From: Mycoemilia scoparia | Taxonomy: Eukaryota > Kickxellomycota > Kickxellomycetes > Kickxellales > Kickxellaceae | DNA: 64,000 bases | Direction of reading: 5' to 3' | Assembly (NCBI GenBank): GCA_027575805.1 | Contig: JANBPU010000016.1 | Location: 62,001-126,000 of the forward strand | In this document: positions 52,108-61,621 of the stretch, in pieces | Layout of the letters: the number at the start of each line of letters is the position of its first letter | Numbering within the stretch: position 1 is the first letter of the stretch | Notes under the pieces: generated by a model | Seen by the model: the letters and a program-made list of their open reading frames with translations, nothing else | What the model was told of the DNA's origin: nothing | The model's database searches: none | Translations under genes and position numbers: made by a program

Positions 52108-54669
52108 ATGAACCAGAATACCAATAACAAAAAAGATGCTGATACATGTAGCACAAGTAGAGATTTGAAGGTTTTTAGGTCTACCAAAAAGACCTTTTCT
52201 AATAACGATATTGCCACCAGAGTGAGCAGAAGATCGCAGAGACGCTCATCAGCCAAACCAAGGACTAATATCCGTCCGGTGTGCGTCAAAAAGACTGGTA
52301 AAAAAGCAAAGTTGTTGAATATATTAAAGAGGCATCCATATACTTCAAGCAATGATGGTACATTATATTCAAATGGAATTGGCCGTTCGAGTGTCGATCT
52401 AGATAAGCAAGATGTAGCCCAGATTGACATAGGACTCACCTCAATAGAGAAAATTGACGATAATGAGCCGGGTTTAGCATGTAGCATGGAATCTACAGCT
52501 TCCACCGGCTGTCTTGACTATGACAGCCCATATGAGATTGTAAGAACACATGTCAAGAACAAAGACGACCCAACGTTACCATCCTTTACAATTCGTGCCG
52601 TTTTGGCTGGGTTGATACTCAATATGCTCTTATCCTTTGTCAACACATTCTTTTGGTATCGAAAGAACCCGATCAGCATAACAGGCTTCATTGCCCAGTT
52701 TACAACATACCTTTTAGGCATGATAATGGCACACGCTTTGCCAAATTATTCATTCAAAATGTTTGGGAAGTATAGCTTGTGTCTTAATCCTGGTCCATTC
52801 AGCATCAAGGAGCATGTCATTGCCACTGTAGTCGCGACATCTGGAAGCACAGCACCATACGCAATCGATATAATTACCGTCAAGAGACTGTTCTTCAAAT
52901 CCCCCTTGGGATTTGGTCCATCTGTCCTCTTAATGCTGAGTAGCCAGACCATTGGGTACAGCTTTGCAGGGTTGGTAAGAGGGATTTTAGTATATCCGGC
53001 GGCCATGATATGGCCAGAAATCCTAGTCAACACGTCTCTATTCCTGGGATTCCATGAAAAGAACCCACTGCTGGACTTTACGATCATGGGGAAGTTCAAG
53101 ATGACCAAAAATATGCTGTTTTGGATCACATTTGCTTTAAGCAGCGTTTGGCACTGGGTTCCAGGCTACCTGTTTACCACGGCATCAATGTTTCCTTTGA
53201 TATGTATGATTGCCCCAAACAACGTTATTGCCCACCAACTTGGGGACGGCTTAAGAGGCTTAGGGATAATGTCGTTTAGCCTTGACTGGAGTATGATTTC
53301 GAACAACTATACTGGGAACCCGATATCTTCTCCGCTGTGGATTTCATTCAATGTCATTTTTGGGTTTGTTGCCATCGCATGGATCATCATACCAGCAGGA
53401 TACTACTATAATTTGTGGAATTCTGGGATCTTGCCGATATACAGCTCTTCACTTTTTAACTCCACTGGCGGGAGCTATGACATCGATATTTTAATGACGC
53501 CAAAACAGCGTCTAAATAGCACTGCCTATAACAACTATGGACCACCAGCCATGTCGTTCTCGTATGCTGTGTCGTATGGCGCTGGATTCCTAACTCTCAC
53601 ATCCCTGTTCATGCATGTTTCTTTGTATCATGGGAGTGAGATCTGGGGGCGAATAAAGGAACTTCGGAATCACACTGTTGCCGAAGATGTCCATGCCCGA
53701 CTGATGACGGTGTACAAGGAGGTTCCTTTGTGGTGGTATTTATGCCTATTTGTGGCTATGTTCATTCAAGGACTGATACTCGGCGAGTTATACGACATGC
53801 TTCCGTGGTGGACATTTGCATTGTCATTGGCGATTGCGCTGCTTTTCATCACTCCTGTCGGAATTCTACAAGCCATCTCCAACGTCCAGCCAGACCTCAG
53901 TTCACTAGCAAAGTTAATTTGCGGCTACATTTTGCCCGGAAACCCCATCGCCAATGTGACTTTCAACACCTTTGGATACATCACAGTGGTCCAGGCCTTG
54001 TCCCTAGTTAGTAATCAAAAACTTGGGCACTACATGAAGATACCGCCTCGCAATATGTTAACTGCTCAACTGATCGGGACCATATCAGCAGTATTTATTC
54101 AGCTAGGAGTTGCATTTTGGATAATGGACACGGTCGATAATATATGTGTTGACCAAGCCGGGAATGATTGGAGCTGCATACAAGCTGAAACATTCACAGA
54201 ATCTATAGTCTGGGGACTAGTCGGTCCCAAAAGGATTTTCGGAAACAGTTTGTCATCGCCATACTACGTTTTATACTGGATGTTTCCCATCGGTCTGGTC
54301 GCTCCGATTCCTTTCTGGTACCTTGGTAAAAAGTTTCCAGCCAGTAGTCTCTGGAAGAATATCAATATACCAGTCATATTCTCGGTTATCAGTGGTTTTA
54401 TACCCGCTCCTACCCAAGATTTTCCAATGTGGTTTATCTGGTGCATAGTGTTCAACTATTTCATCTACAAATACAAAAAATCATGGTGGGAAAAGTACGC
54501 AGTCACATTCACTGCTGCAATGGATGTCGGGGTTGCATTTTCTACCATATTCATATTCCTATGTACCAAAAAATCCAAGATCGCTTGGTGGGGAAATGAC
54601 TACCATTGTTCCTTATCCACCCTTCCATTCATAAATCCGCAGAGTTCATCATCACAACAACAACAATAA
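52108..54669 (+). CDS. OPT-family oligopeptide transporter
   Basis: This single-exon gene encodes 853 residues. The first ~150 residues are polar and basic, probably cytosolic. From residue ~165 on there are about 14-16 hydrophobic membrane segments. The OPT signatures are present: NPGPFSIKEHV at residue ~226, and KLGHYMKIPPR at ~640 with the KIPPR motif. These proton-coupled plasma-membrane transporters import tetra- and pentapeptides or glutathione in fungi. The gene ends in a CAA/CAG run, coding QQQQ at the very C-terminus, followed by an AAT repeat after the stop. The sequence is closer to the peptide-transporter clade than to the yellow-stripe metal-chelate clade. The substrate cannot be fixed from sequence. 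Confidence 0.93.
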   Translation: MNQNTNNKKDADTCSTSRDLKVFRSTKKTFSNNDIATRVSRRSQRRSSAKPRTNIRPVCVKKTGKKAKLLNILKRHPYTSSNDGTLYSNGIGRSSVDLDKQDVAQIDIGLTSIEKIDDNEPGLACSMESTASTGCLDYDSPYEIVRTHVKNKDDPTLPSFTIRAVLAGLILNMLLSFVNTFFWYRKNPISITGFIAQFTTYLLGMIMAHALPNYSFKMFGKYSLCLNPGPFSIKEHVIATVVATSGSTAPYAIDIITVKRLFFKSPLGFGPSVLLMLSSQTIGYSFAGLVRGILVYPAAMIWPEILVNTSLFLGFHEKNPLLDFTIMGKFKMTKNMLFWITFALSSVWHWVPGYLFTTASMFPLICMIAPNNVIAHQLGDGLRGLGIMSFSLDWSMISNNYTGNPISSPLWISFNVIFGFVAIAWIIIPAGYYYNLWNSGILPIYSSSLFNSTGGSYDIDILMTPKQRLNSTAYNNYGPPAMSFSYAVSYGAGFLTLTSLFMHVSLYHGSEIWGRIKELRNHTVAEDVHARLMTVYKEVPLWWYLCLFVAMFIQGLILGELYDMLPWWTFALSLAIALLFITPVGILQAISNVQPDLSSLAKLICGYILPGNPIANVTFNTFGYITVVQALSLVSNQKLGHYMKIPPRNMLTAQLIGTISAVFIQLGVAFWIMDTVDNICVDQAGNDWSCIQAETFTESIVWGLVGPKRIFGNSLSSPYYVLYWMFPIGLVAPIPFWYLGKKFPASSLWKNINIPVIFSVISGFIPAPTQDFPMWFIWCIVFNYFIYKYKKSWWEKYAVTFTAAMDVGVAFSTIFIFLCTKKSKIAWWGNDYHCSLSTLPFINPQSSSSQQQQ

Positions 54670-55098
54670 TAATAATAATAGGCTTTCAAAGAGACATGAA
54701 CAATTCCATGACCACACCCTGTGATTATCATGTCTTTGGTATTAAAATTTTAAATATTTTCTTTCATTAGATCCCACGCACTGATATCATTATTTCCAAA
54801 AATCAATGACAACATTTGATTTGCAATTATTTGCCGAACCTTTTAACACCCACACACAGCTTTTAATTTTAGTGTTTACTATTATTATTATTACTCTGGA
54901 TGGTATAATTTTAAATAGCTTAAATGAAAACTAAAGCAAAATCTATGATTTGTGATTAATGAAAGCAAACGAGATGGCTTTTTAAATAATGAAAATGGAA
55001 AATATTTTAACAAAATGAACAGAGAAGGACAGCAACAACAACAACAACATCATCATCACCGCCATTTAGGCACGAGATACTAGAATAGAAAAAATACT
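54670..55098. other. Convergent 3' spacer with triplet repeats
   Basis: It contains AAT and CAA/CAT triplet runs at 54665-54680 and 55035-55055 and the 3' ends of the OPT and CLC genes. No gene was seen. Confidence 0.5.
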
Positions 55099-58000
55099 TT
55101 AACGAGTCATGCCTGCTTCCTCAAGCTCGGTCAAGTATCCGATGAATCGCTTCTTGAAGATGATACCACGATACTGACCTTGATGCGTTACACATAGATA
55201 GTTGACGCCCATGAGGGCAAACATATCCATAACCAACTCAATTGGTGTGTTGTCAGAAACAGTAGTCGGCGCCTGATCAACATAAGGCGTCATGTCGTTG
55301 GGCTTCTCTTGGAATGTTGGTACAGATACTGCAAATGATGCTGCACTTGAAGGTGGTGGGACTGATAATGAAAGGCGGTTGTTACGCAATGGGGTGTTAA
55401 TTCCAGTGGCTGACGCAATCTGTGGAGATGAAGACAATGTATCATTTAGAGATCCATATCCTGGAAGCATTGCACCACCATTTCCTTCTCTGGGTGATGA
55501 CAATGGCTTCTTGTCAGACGAGCTGAACAAGGTACGGACGGTTTCATATAGAGACCTGAGGGTGTTGCCAACAGTGGACTCGTGATAAACAGATTGGGTC
55601 GAATCAGAGGAGCAGTCGTTGATATTTCCTGCTGGAGAGTTGTTGTTTTCGGTATTTGGACGGAACTGGTCGGGATCTGCTAGTGGTGCTCTGCGGCGCA
55701 AAGCACGTGGCGAGTCATCACTGCCGCTAAGGTCAGATAGCCTGTTGGGATCATCGGTCATGGCAGCATTGTTGAGCAGTGGGTTGTCAAAGAAGCAGGT
55801 TGTTTGTGGCGAGAGCTGTTGACAGAGACTAAGGGCATATTCAACCTCGTTGTAAGCAATGTAACCGATAAGTACACCACGCGAGTTGACAATTGGGAAC
55901 CCTCCATCGGAGTATCCTCTCATGGCCATATTCATGAGCTTGCGCTCGATCTTAGAAATGGTGTTGGATTTATGGGTCTGGATAATGTCAGTGTCACTCT
56001 CCATAACTTCTCCAGCAGTGCGCTTGGTAAACACATATTCGGTCTTTGTTTCGAGGAAAGGATGACCAGCATTCTCAATTAGAAGATCATAGATACCCTT
56101 GGGATTGAACCTATCGGCTACCCATTTGGCGGTGATAATCGAAACCATGACAGGAAGTGTGTAGGTTAGGGTGCCAGTCAGCTCGAATAGGATGACAGCA
56201 ACGGAAATGGTGGTGCGAGTCACACCAGTAAGTGTAGCACCAGCGCCAACCAAAGCGTAGAGACCAGGGATAACGCAACGTGAGCCATCGACAGGGCACG
56301 AGGAGAACATGACCCAGTGCGGGTTAGTTTTGTACAGATACTCTACAATTGTACCAACTAGACGACCGAACACGGCACCGATGGTCATGCTTGGCAAGAC
56401 CAACCCGCTAGGCACACGAATGCCAAATGTTATAATAGCAAAGAACATCCTGTTGGCCAGTGTGACCAGAAGGAGGGTGATAATTGGCCAATAGTGCTCA
56501 AACGTGTTTCCAACAACACACAAGCCCATCTGATCATCATCATCATGACACTCGCTGAACAGAGTTTCAACAAGTTTTCCGAGACCAACGCGAGTTAGCT
56601 GAATGTGATAACTAGCAAGGGCTGTCAATGACGTAACAAGTAGGACCTCGGTTATAGGATAGCGTCCCAAGACTGTGTTCTTGCGCAACCTGTTGATCGC
56701 CATATTAAAGCGGTTGTAGAAGGGCCCCCAGAGACCACCGAATATACCGATAAGGACAAAGAATCCCAATTCAAACCAGTGGAAGTTCATGTCGTATGAT
56801 ACCTCAAACATCACAAGCTTTCCTGTCTTCAAGGGGTCGTACATTTTGAGGACTATAGCAGCCACCAGAGCAGAGAAGTAGCTTCGAAGCATGGTCTTAT
56901 TGGGGAAGAAGTAGCTAACCTCCTCAAGACTGAACAAAACACCACCAATTGGGGCACCGAAGGCCACGGAAACACCTGCAGCAGCTGCAGCAGAAATGAT
57001 CTCGCGCTTCTTTGATTCATTACGGTTGTACTTGTCAAAGAGACGAGCAGAGATGTTACCCAAGCTTGCAGCAATCTGAACCATTGGACCTTCCTTTCCT
57101 GAAATGATACCTGAAGCGACGCAGAGGATGAGGCCAAACGTCTTGACAAATAGAATGCGGACACCAAGGAATCCGTGGATCACAAATCCGGACAGAATAG
57201 ACTTGACCTCGGGAAGTCCTGATCCTGCGCCATAGTATGCACGCTTTTTGGTAGGGGTGATGTTGACCTCCATGGACGATGGCGCAACGCTCCTTGTAAC
57301 TCCTGGGGCTAAGACGACGTCAGTCGCAGTGTTGACCACCATACTCGAGGCAATAAAGTTAAACAAAAGCCCCCACATAGTGTAGGATGCAAAGTCAAAT
57401 AAGTAGGAATCACCACCGGTAAATCCGCTGCCAAGAATTTGAGACCAAGACTTCCATCCAGGACATGTGTCCTTGCCCATAGCGTGCATAACCTGTGGAG
57501 ATATAAATGTGGGCATACTAGTGCCATTGCCCGGCAAAGGAACGCCGAAATCTCTGCAGCACATGTCGCCAAGACGCCAATCATCAACGCAAAGACCCGT
57601 TTTAAGCGAGGAAAGCCATTCTGTCCATTCAGTGATAAAACCGGCAAACAAGCCGCACAGAATACCTGTCAAAATTACGAGAATCCAGCCTTGTGAAGGA
57701 TCATAAACGTGGTTAAGCCACCAGCCCCTCCAGCCAGTTTTGCGGCGCAGTGCTCGAAGGCGTGCCTGCTCCTTGATAGCATCGTGTGTCCAATCGATGG
57801 CTGTGTATGACCCGTACCACACACGCTCACCCCCGACCCTACGCTTCTTTCTGCCATGGCTGCGAGAACCACTGGGGCCAGCACCAGCGCGGCTGGATGA
57901 AAAGTTGTAATCGTCATAGCGGCCACGGCGACGCTGGGGCATCCACATCGAAAGGCGATTGAGTGCTCTTGACTGGAACGAGGCCCCGCGCGAGAGAAGG

Positions 58001-58530
58001 GGCGCTCTCTCACCGCCATGGCTGGCTTCGGTTGGGGTACCAGCGCCAGGGAGGTCGTCGATATCGTAGCTATATCCGGTAGTTTCCCCGCTACCATAGG
58101 TGTGGCCAGTGCTTTCAAGATAAGGTCCATCGGCACCGTCATGGTTGGTGCCTTCAATGCCAGTCATACCCACGGGATGTGATTGGGTTGTAATAGTGCG
58201 GCCCAACTCCCAGTGAATGGGTTCGCCGTCTTCAGGACCAACAGCAGGGGAGGTTACGGTCGACTGGGAAATTGGGAAGCCGCCTGCAGGTCTTGATTCC
58301 TGGTGCTCATCCTCCCCCTCGTCATCCTGGTTATTCTGGCCGAGACTCAATGCCTGGTGTTCGTTTATTGTGGGCAGGTCGCCAAGCCCACTACTTGACT
58401 GACGACGGGCCAGTCCCTGCGGGCGGCCCTGAATACCAGTATCATTTGGACTACTAGAATCGCTGTTATTACCGCCGCCGTTCCCGTTCCCGTTCCCTTC
58501 ACGGGCAGAGTCGTGAGGTGGTGTAGACAT
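55099..58530 (-). CDS. CLC-type chloride/proton exchanger with split CBS pair
   Basis: This single-exon gene encodes 1143 residues, unusually long for the family (780-900). The first ~285 residues are low-complexity, rich in Gly, Ser and Asn. The membrane domain (~285-810) has the CLC anion-path motifs GSGLPE, GKEGP (gating Glu) and GIRVPSG. FSLEEVSYFFP holds the internal proton Glu that marks exchangers of the CLC-3/4/5 type. A first CBS domain lies at ~835-895 and a second at ~1087-1143. They are separated by ~190 Ser/Pro/Asn-rich residues, where ordinary CLCs have a much shorter link. It resembles yeast Gef1, which acidifies Golgi and endosomal compartments and supplies copper loading with chloride. 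Intracellular location is inferred. The ATG begins MSTPPHDSAREG and no upstream exon is needed. Confidence 0.93.
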   Translation of the reverse strand: MSTPPHDSAREGNGNGNGGGNNSDSSSPNDTGIQGRPQGLARRQSSSGLGDLPTINEHQALSLGQNNQDDEGEDEHQESRPAGGFPISQSTVTSPAVGPEDGEPIHWELGRTITTQSHPVGMTGIEGTNHDGADGPYLESTGHTYGSGETTGYSYDIDDLPGAGTPTEASHGGERAPLLSRGASFQSRALNRLSMWMPQRRRGRYDDYNFSSSRAGAGPSGSRSHGRKKRRVGGERVWYGSYTAIDWTHDAIKEQARLRALRRKTGWRGWWLNHVYDPSQGWILVILTGILCGLFAGFITEWTEWLSSLKTGLCVDDWRLGDMCCRDFGVPLPGNGTSMPTFISPQVMHAMGKDTCPGWKSWSQILGSGFTGGDSYLFDFASYTMWGLLFNFIASSMVVNTATDVVLAPGVTRSVAPSSMEVNITPTKKRAYYGAGSGLPEVKSILSGFVIHGFLGVRILFVKTFGLILCVASGIISGKEGPMVQIAASLGNISARLFDKYNRNESKKREIISAAAAAGVSVAFGAPIGGVLFSLEEVSYFFPNKTMLRSYFSALVAAIVLKMYDPLKTGKLVMFEVSYDMNFHWFELGFFVLIGIFGGLWGPFYNRFNMAINRLRKNTVLGRYPITEVLLVTSLTALASYHIQLTRVGLGKLVETLFSECHDDDDQMGLCVVGNTFEHYWPIITLLLVTLANRMFFAIITFGIRVPSGLVLPSMTIGAVFGRLVGTIVEYLYKTNPHWVMFSSCPVDGSRCVIPGLYALVGAGATLTGVTRTTISVAVILFELTGTLTYTLPVMVSIITAKWVADRFNPKGIYDLLIENAGHPFLETKTEYVFTKRTAGEVMESDTDIIQTHKSNTISKIERKLMNMAMRGYSDGGFPIVNSRGVLIGYIAYNEVEYALSLCQQLSPQTTCFFDNPLLNNAAMTDDPNRLSDLSGSDDSPRALRRRAPLADPDQFRPNTENNNSPAGNINDCSSDSTQSVYHESTVGNTLRSLYETVRTLFSSSDKKPLSSPREGNGGAMLPGYGSLNDTLSSSPQIASATGINTPLRNNRLSLSVPPPSSAASFAVSVPTFQEKPNDMTPYVDQAPTTVSDNTPIELVMDMFALMGVNYLCVTHQGQYRGIIFKKRFIGYLTELEEAGMTR

Positions 58531-60405
58531 TCAAAAGTATACAAAAACAGTTGCTTTCAGAGAGGATATGGCTTTTAAATATGCAACGAATGTAGGTATG
58601 AGGTGACAAATTAGCAAAGGAATGCAACAAACAGTTCAATAGGGTTAGAAAGAATGAAATAGAGAAAAGTGGGAAGGCAGAAAGAATAGACCAGGATATC
58701 AGAAAACAGTGGCAGGCATAACATATTTAAATAAGAATGGTTGGGATGGCAACCAAAACACACAGTGTGCGAGCGACAAGTATTTCTGTAATGCCAACAA
58801 ACACACTGTTCAAGCGTGATTGATCACAAAGCAAAAAAAGCATGGATGTGGAAAAGACCAAAAATCTCAGAATCTATATGGGATTTGAGCAGTGAATCAA
58901 AGACTGCCCCTATTAGATTCAAGAGCTGAATTTTGTCTTTTGCTTGAGTAATGATGATCTCCAAGGCCTACAGCTGTCCAGCTCCCTCTCCCAATGCCAT
59001 CCCCACTGCACAATCTTTAGTACCTTGATGGTGGTTGTGAGGATTTTCCTTTAATATAAAGCCTGTGTCAAGCCTTCGGGACCACCTTGGGGTATTGGTT
59101 CCGCCACCCTGTCCGATCTTCACTCTAAATTGGGCTCGGGAAAAGTGATCGAATCGCCTTCCGCTGCCATTGTAGCCCGGTACTTTAAAGGAGCGCTAAT
59201 TGCCAGACGGGGTTGGTTATCTAACACATGCACAAGAATTTTTTGGGTCCCAGATGCGTGTTCAAGCGACACAACACAGGTTTCGAAAAGTTTTCGAATA
59301 GCCAGCCCACTGAAACTACTTGCCCCCCTCGTTGTTTGAGTAGTCAAAAGCATACAAGGAGCGTCGAGCTCCCACCTTTTCTTGGAATTTTAATGTTACA
59401 CTGCCAAACCCCCGCTGTTTGGGTCTTCCACCGATCCACTGATCCTTTTGCAAATGTCAGGCCTTTGGGATACTTGAGTATGATGAATGTGATAACAGAT
59501 CGCCTTTGGCTTTCAAGCCCATAGAAGTCGATATGACAAATCAATGGTTTTGACCGCTCGAAAATAGACCGCCAAATCAGCTCGCTTGATCCAACAGCTT
59601 GCTTTCCTTTAACCACCAAACACAATTATTTGAGACACATCTGCCAAGTTCTTCGTCAGCAGGGAACAGACTGGTACCCTCACATATTCTCTGCAAATCA
59701 CCCCATAAGCCATACGTACATTTTTAGCTGGGTCTGGCAGACTATTGGCTACTACTATCCAAGGTATCATTCTAGTACACCTTTGCAGGAGTCTCCCCCA
59801 TTTGATCCAAGTCAACCCCTGACTTTACCTAAAGCTGATGATAGGCATAAGCCACTGCTAGCTCAGCAGCAACTCTCCTTTTAGTAAATGGGAAAAAGTA
59901 CACATTTAATTTAGCTGTTGGAATATAAACGCAAAGTCCAATCAACATGAACGTCACACGCACCAGCCTCTTTGAGTAATTGGACTATTTTCATAGAGAT
60001 ATGATGCCAAGATGCATACATGTGTAGCGCCTTGCATTTAGTGCTTGGCAAAGCCGCATTAAAGAGACAACCAATAAATATTGTTATGCCCTTGTGTTTC
60101 TCTAAGAGCCAATTTGCACATAAACAAATCACTGCACCAAGCAATTAATGTCACATGTGGCAAGGAGATATTTATAGGAAAAACAAACAGAATTTAGACA
60201 TCCTTGTTCTGGAAGTGGCAAGTTCTAAAATAAACATGCTGCATTCAACATCATAACATGAAGATAGATTATCCAATCGCAAAAGAGTCGATTGTTATTT
60301 GACAGTCTTTGTCTGGCTTAATAAAAGGTAAGGAAGTAGTTGATCTTTAGGGAGAGAGGGGGAAGCGCCTACCAGGACACAGCTAACAGCAGAAAAATCA
60401 ATGTA
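58531..60405. other. Long intergenic region with a family B element
   Basis: About 1.9 kb between the CLC promoter and the CMC1 3' end. Positions 59100-59340 are GC-richer with open frames on both strands but no recognisable protein. A family B element (reverse orientation) lies at 59636-59798. The rest shows nothing. Confidence 0.5.
59636..59798. mobile_element. Family B element, copy 5 (reverse)
   Basis: On the minus strand it reads GACTCCTGCAAAGGTGTACT, then TTGGATAGTAGTAGCCAATA, GTCTGCCAGACCCAGCTAAA, TGGCTTATGGGGTGATTTGC and GAAGAACTTGGCAGATG, the full family B order. Confidence 0.68.
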
Positions 60406-60986
60406 CTAGGATTTCAGGCTTTCTTCGTGCTTTTTTCGTTTATCCTTGACGTATAGCACTTGGGCTCTATCATAGTTTTCGAGGGTTGATCTGGTAAAGA
60501 TCCATATACAAATGGAGTCCGGTTAATTTGTTACATCAGACAAGGAGAAATGGTGGGTTTTAGAAGTAATGATTTTGTCGGATCACTTTATTCTTAATAA
60601 CAATACAATACTTACGCTCTCTTTAGACACAGCTCCATGTTCTTTCTTTGTTCTGGACACGCCCACAAGAAGCTTATTGTCCTGTTTTTCGAACACTTTG
60701 CAAATTCTAAAGTATAATAAAATTGCACAGTATTGGAATATTTTAGCATCAACTAGAGACCCTTCGGCCCTAACCAACCAAATAGACTGGTAGTAGATTG
60801 AGAAGAATTATTACCTTCAATGGCTCTTGAGCAGCGACTAAAGGCATCCCGACGGGCCATCTCGGTAACCTCCTTTTGATCAAATCTACTTAGGGCTACG
60901 AATGGCATGTCCTCCTCTTCCAAAGTTGGTATTTTATCAACTGGTGTTGGGTAGCTAGGATCATTGTCTTTGTTCGGCGTCTCCAT
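60406..60986 (-). CDS. CMC1: Cmc1-like twin-CX9C mitochondrial protein
   Basis: Three exons read leftward: 60815-60986, 60616-60706, 60406-60490; 115 residues, phases consistent. Two CX9C motifs form the coiled-coil-helix-coiled-coil-helix fold: C-SRAIEEFAK-C across the first splice junction, and C-PEQRKNMEL-C in exon 2. This pattern and the context (DAFSRCSRAIEEFAKC, then NMELCLKRA) match Cmc1, an intermembrane-space protein that binds newly made Cox1 and helps copper handling during cytochrome c oxidase assembly. The acidic N-terminus is ~20-30 residues longer than in yeast. Import would go through the Mia40 disulfide relay. Cmc2 and other twin-CX9C proteins are alternatives. A candidate small gene starts 146 bp away in the divergent direction. 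Confidence 0.85.
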
Positions 60987-61132
60987 ATCTTGCTTGGGTC
61001 AATTTTTGTTGTCGTTGTCGTTGTTGTTAATTAGGTTTATGAAATGGGGTTTTTGGCATTTATTATATTGCATCAAGAAAACCATGGCTAAAGAATATCA
61101 TGAAATTATATAATCTTTAAGAGGTTGGCCTT

Positions 61133-61378
61133 ATGGGGCCAGGGGTTTTGGGTGGTTTGAGTAATCAATCAAATATGCCTTCTGATGATATGTCAGAATA
61201 TTGTTACAAAAGCGCGCAGATTTACCTGGATAAATGGCCAAAGATGGGTATACCTGAGTGCATATTTCTTGTATTTTTCGGTCTTATTAGGTACTATAAC
61301 GTCCTAGAGAAATGAACAAACAATGTCCCTGTTTCTTTGCAAGAATATAATGAGGTTTCTTTATGCAGTGTCAAGTAA
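61133..61378 (+). CDS. Candidate small tail-anchored protein, unknown
   Basis: Two exons, 61133-61290 and 61369-61378, join in phase (GGT CTT ATT AG with T GTC AAG TAA) through a GTACTA...TGCAG intron, giving 55 residues. The product begins MGPGVLGGLSNQSNMPSDDM, has a helical middle (YCYKSAQIYLDKWPK) and ends with a short hydrophobic stretch (IFLVFFGLI). This resembles small mitochondrial or ER membrane subunits in layout only; I do not recognise it. It lies in a head-to-head arrangement with CMC1, which supports a shared promoter. The donor is weak, so without splicing the frame would stop at 61315 after 60 residues. Confidence 0.35.
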
Positions 61379-61621
61379 TTTGCGCAGATAATCACCCATA
61401 ATGAAAACGATTTGTCCACATGTTAAAATGTACCTAGATCAAAACCAAAATGTGAAACAATCGCCTCAGCATTATCATAGATCCAAAGCATTATTATCCA
61501 TTTTTAATATATATATATATATATATATATCACTATCCAAAGAAAAGCAACCAGTTATAATTAAAGCCATTATTTATACGAGCACTTCAAGAGAGACATT
61601 CAGGGTATATGAAAGCATAGC

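Noticed and set aside
53800..54100. A plus-strand frame within the OPT gene.
   Set aside because: It lies in another frame of a conserved membrane protein and has no independent support.
59120..59353. Overlapping frames on both strands in a GC-richer patch.
   Set aside because: Open frames on both strands at once are expected from GC-rich sequence; no domain or start context supports either.
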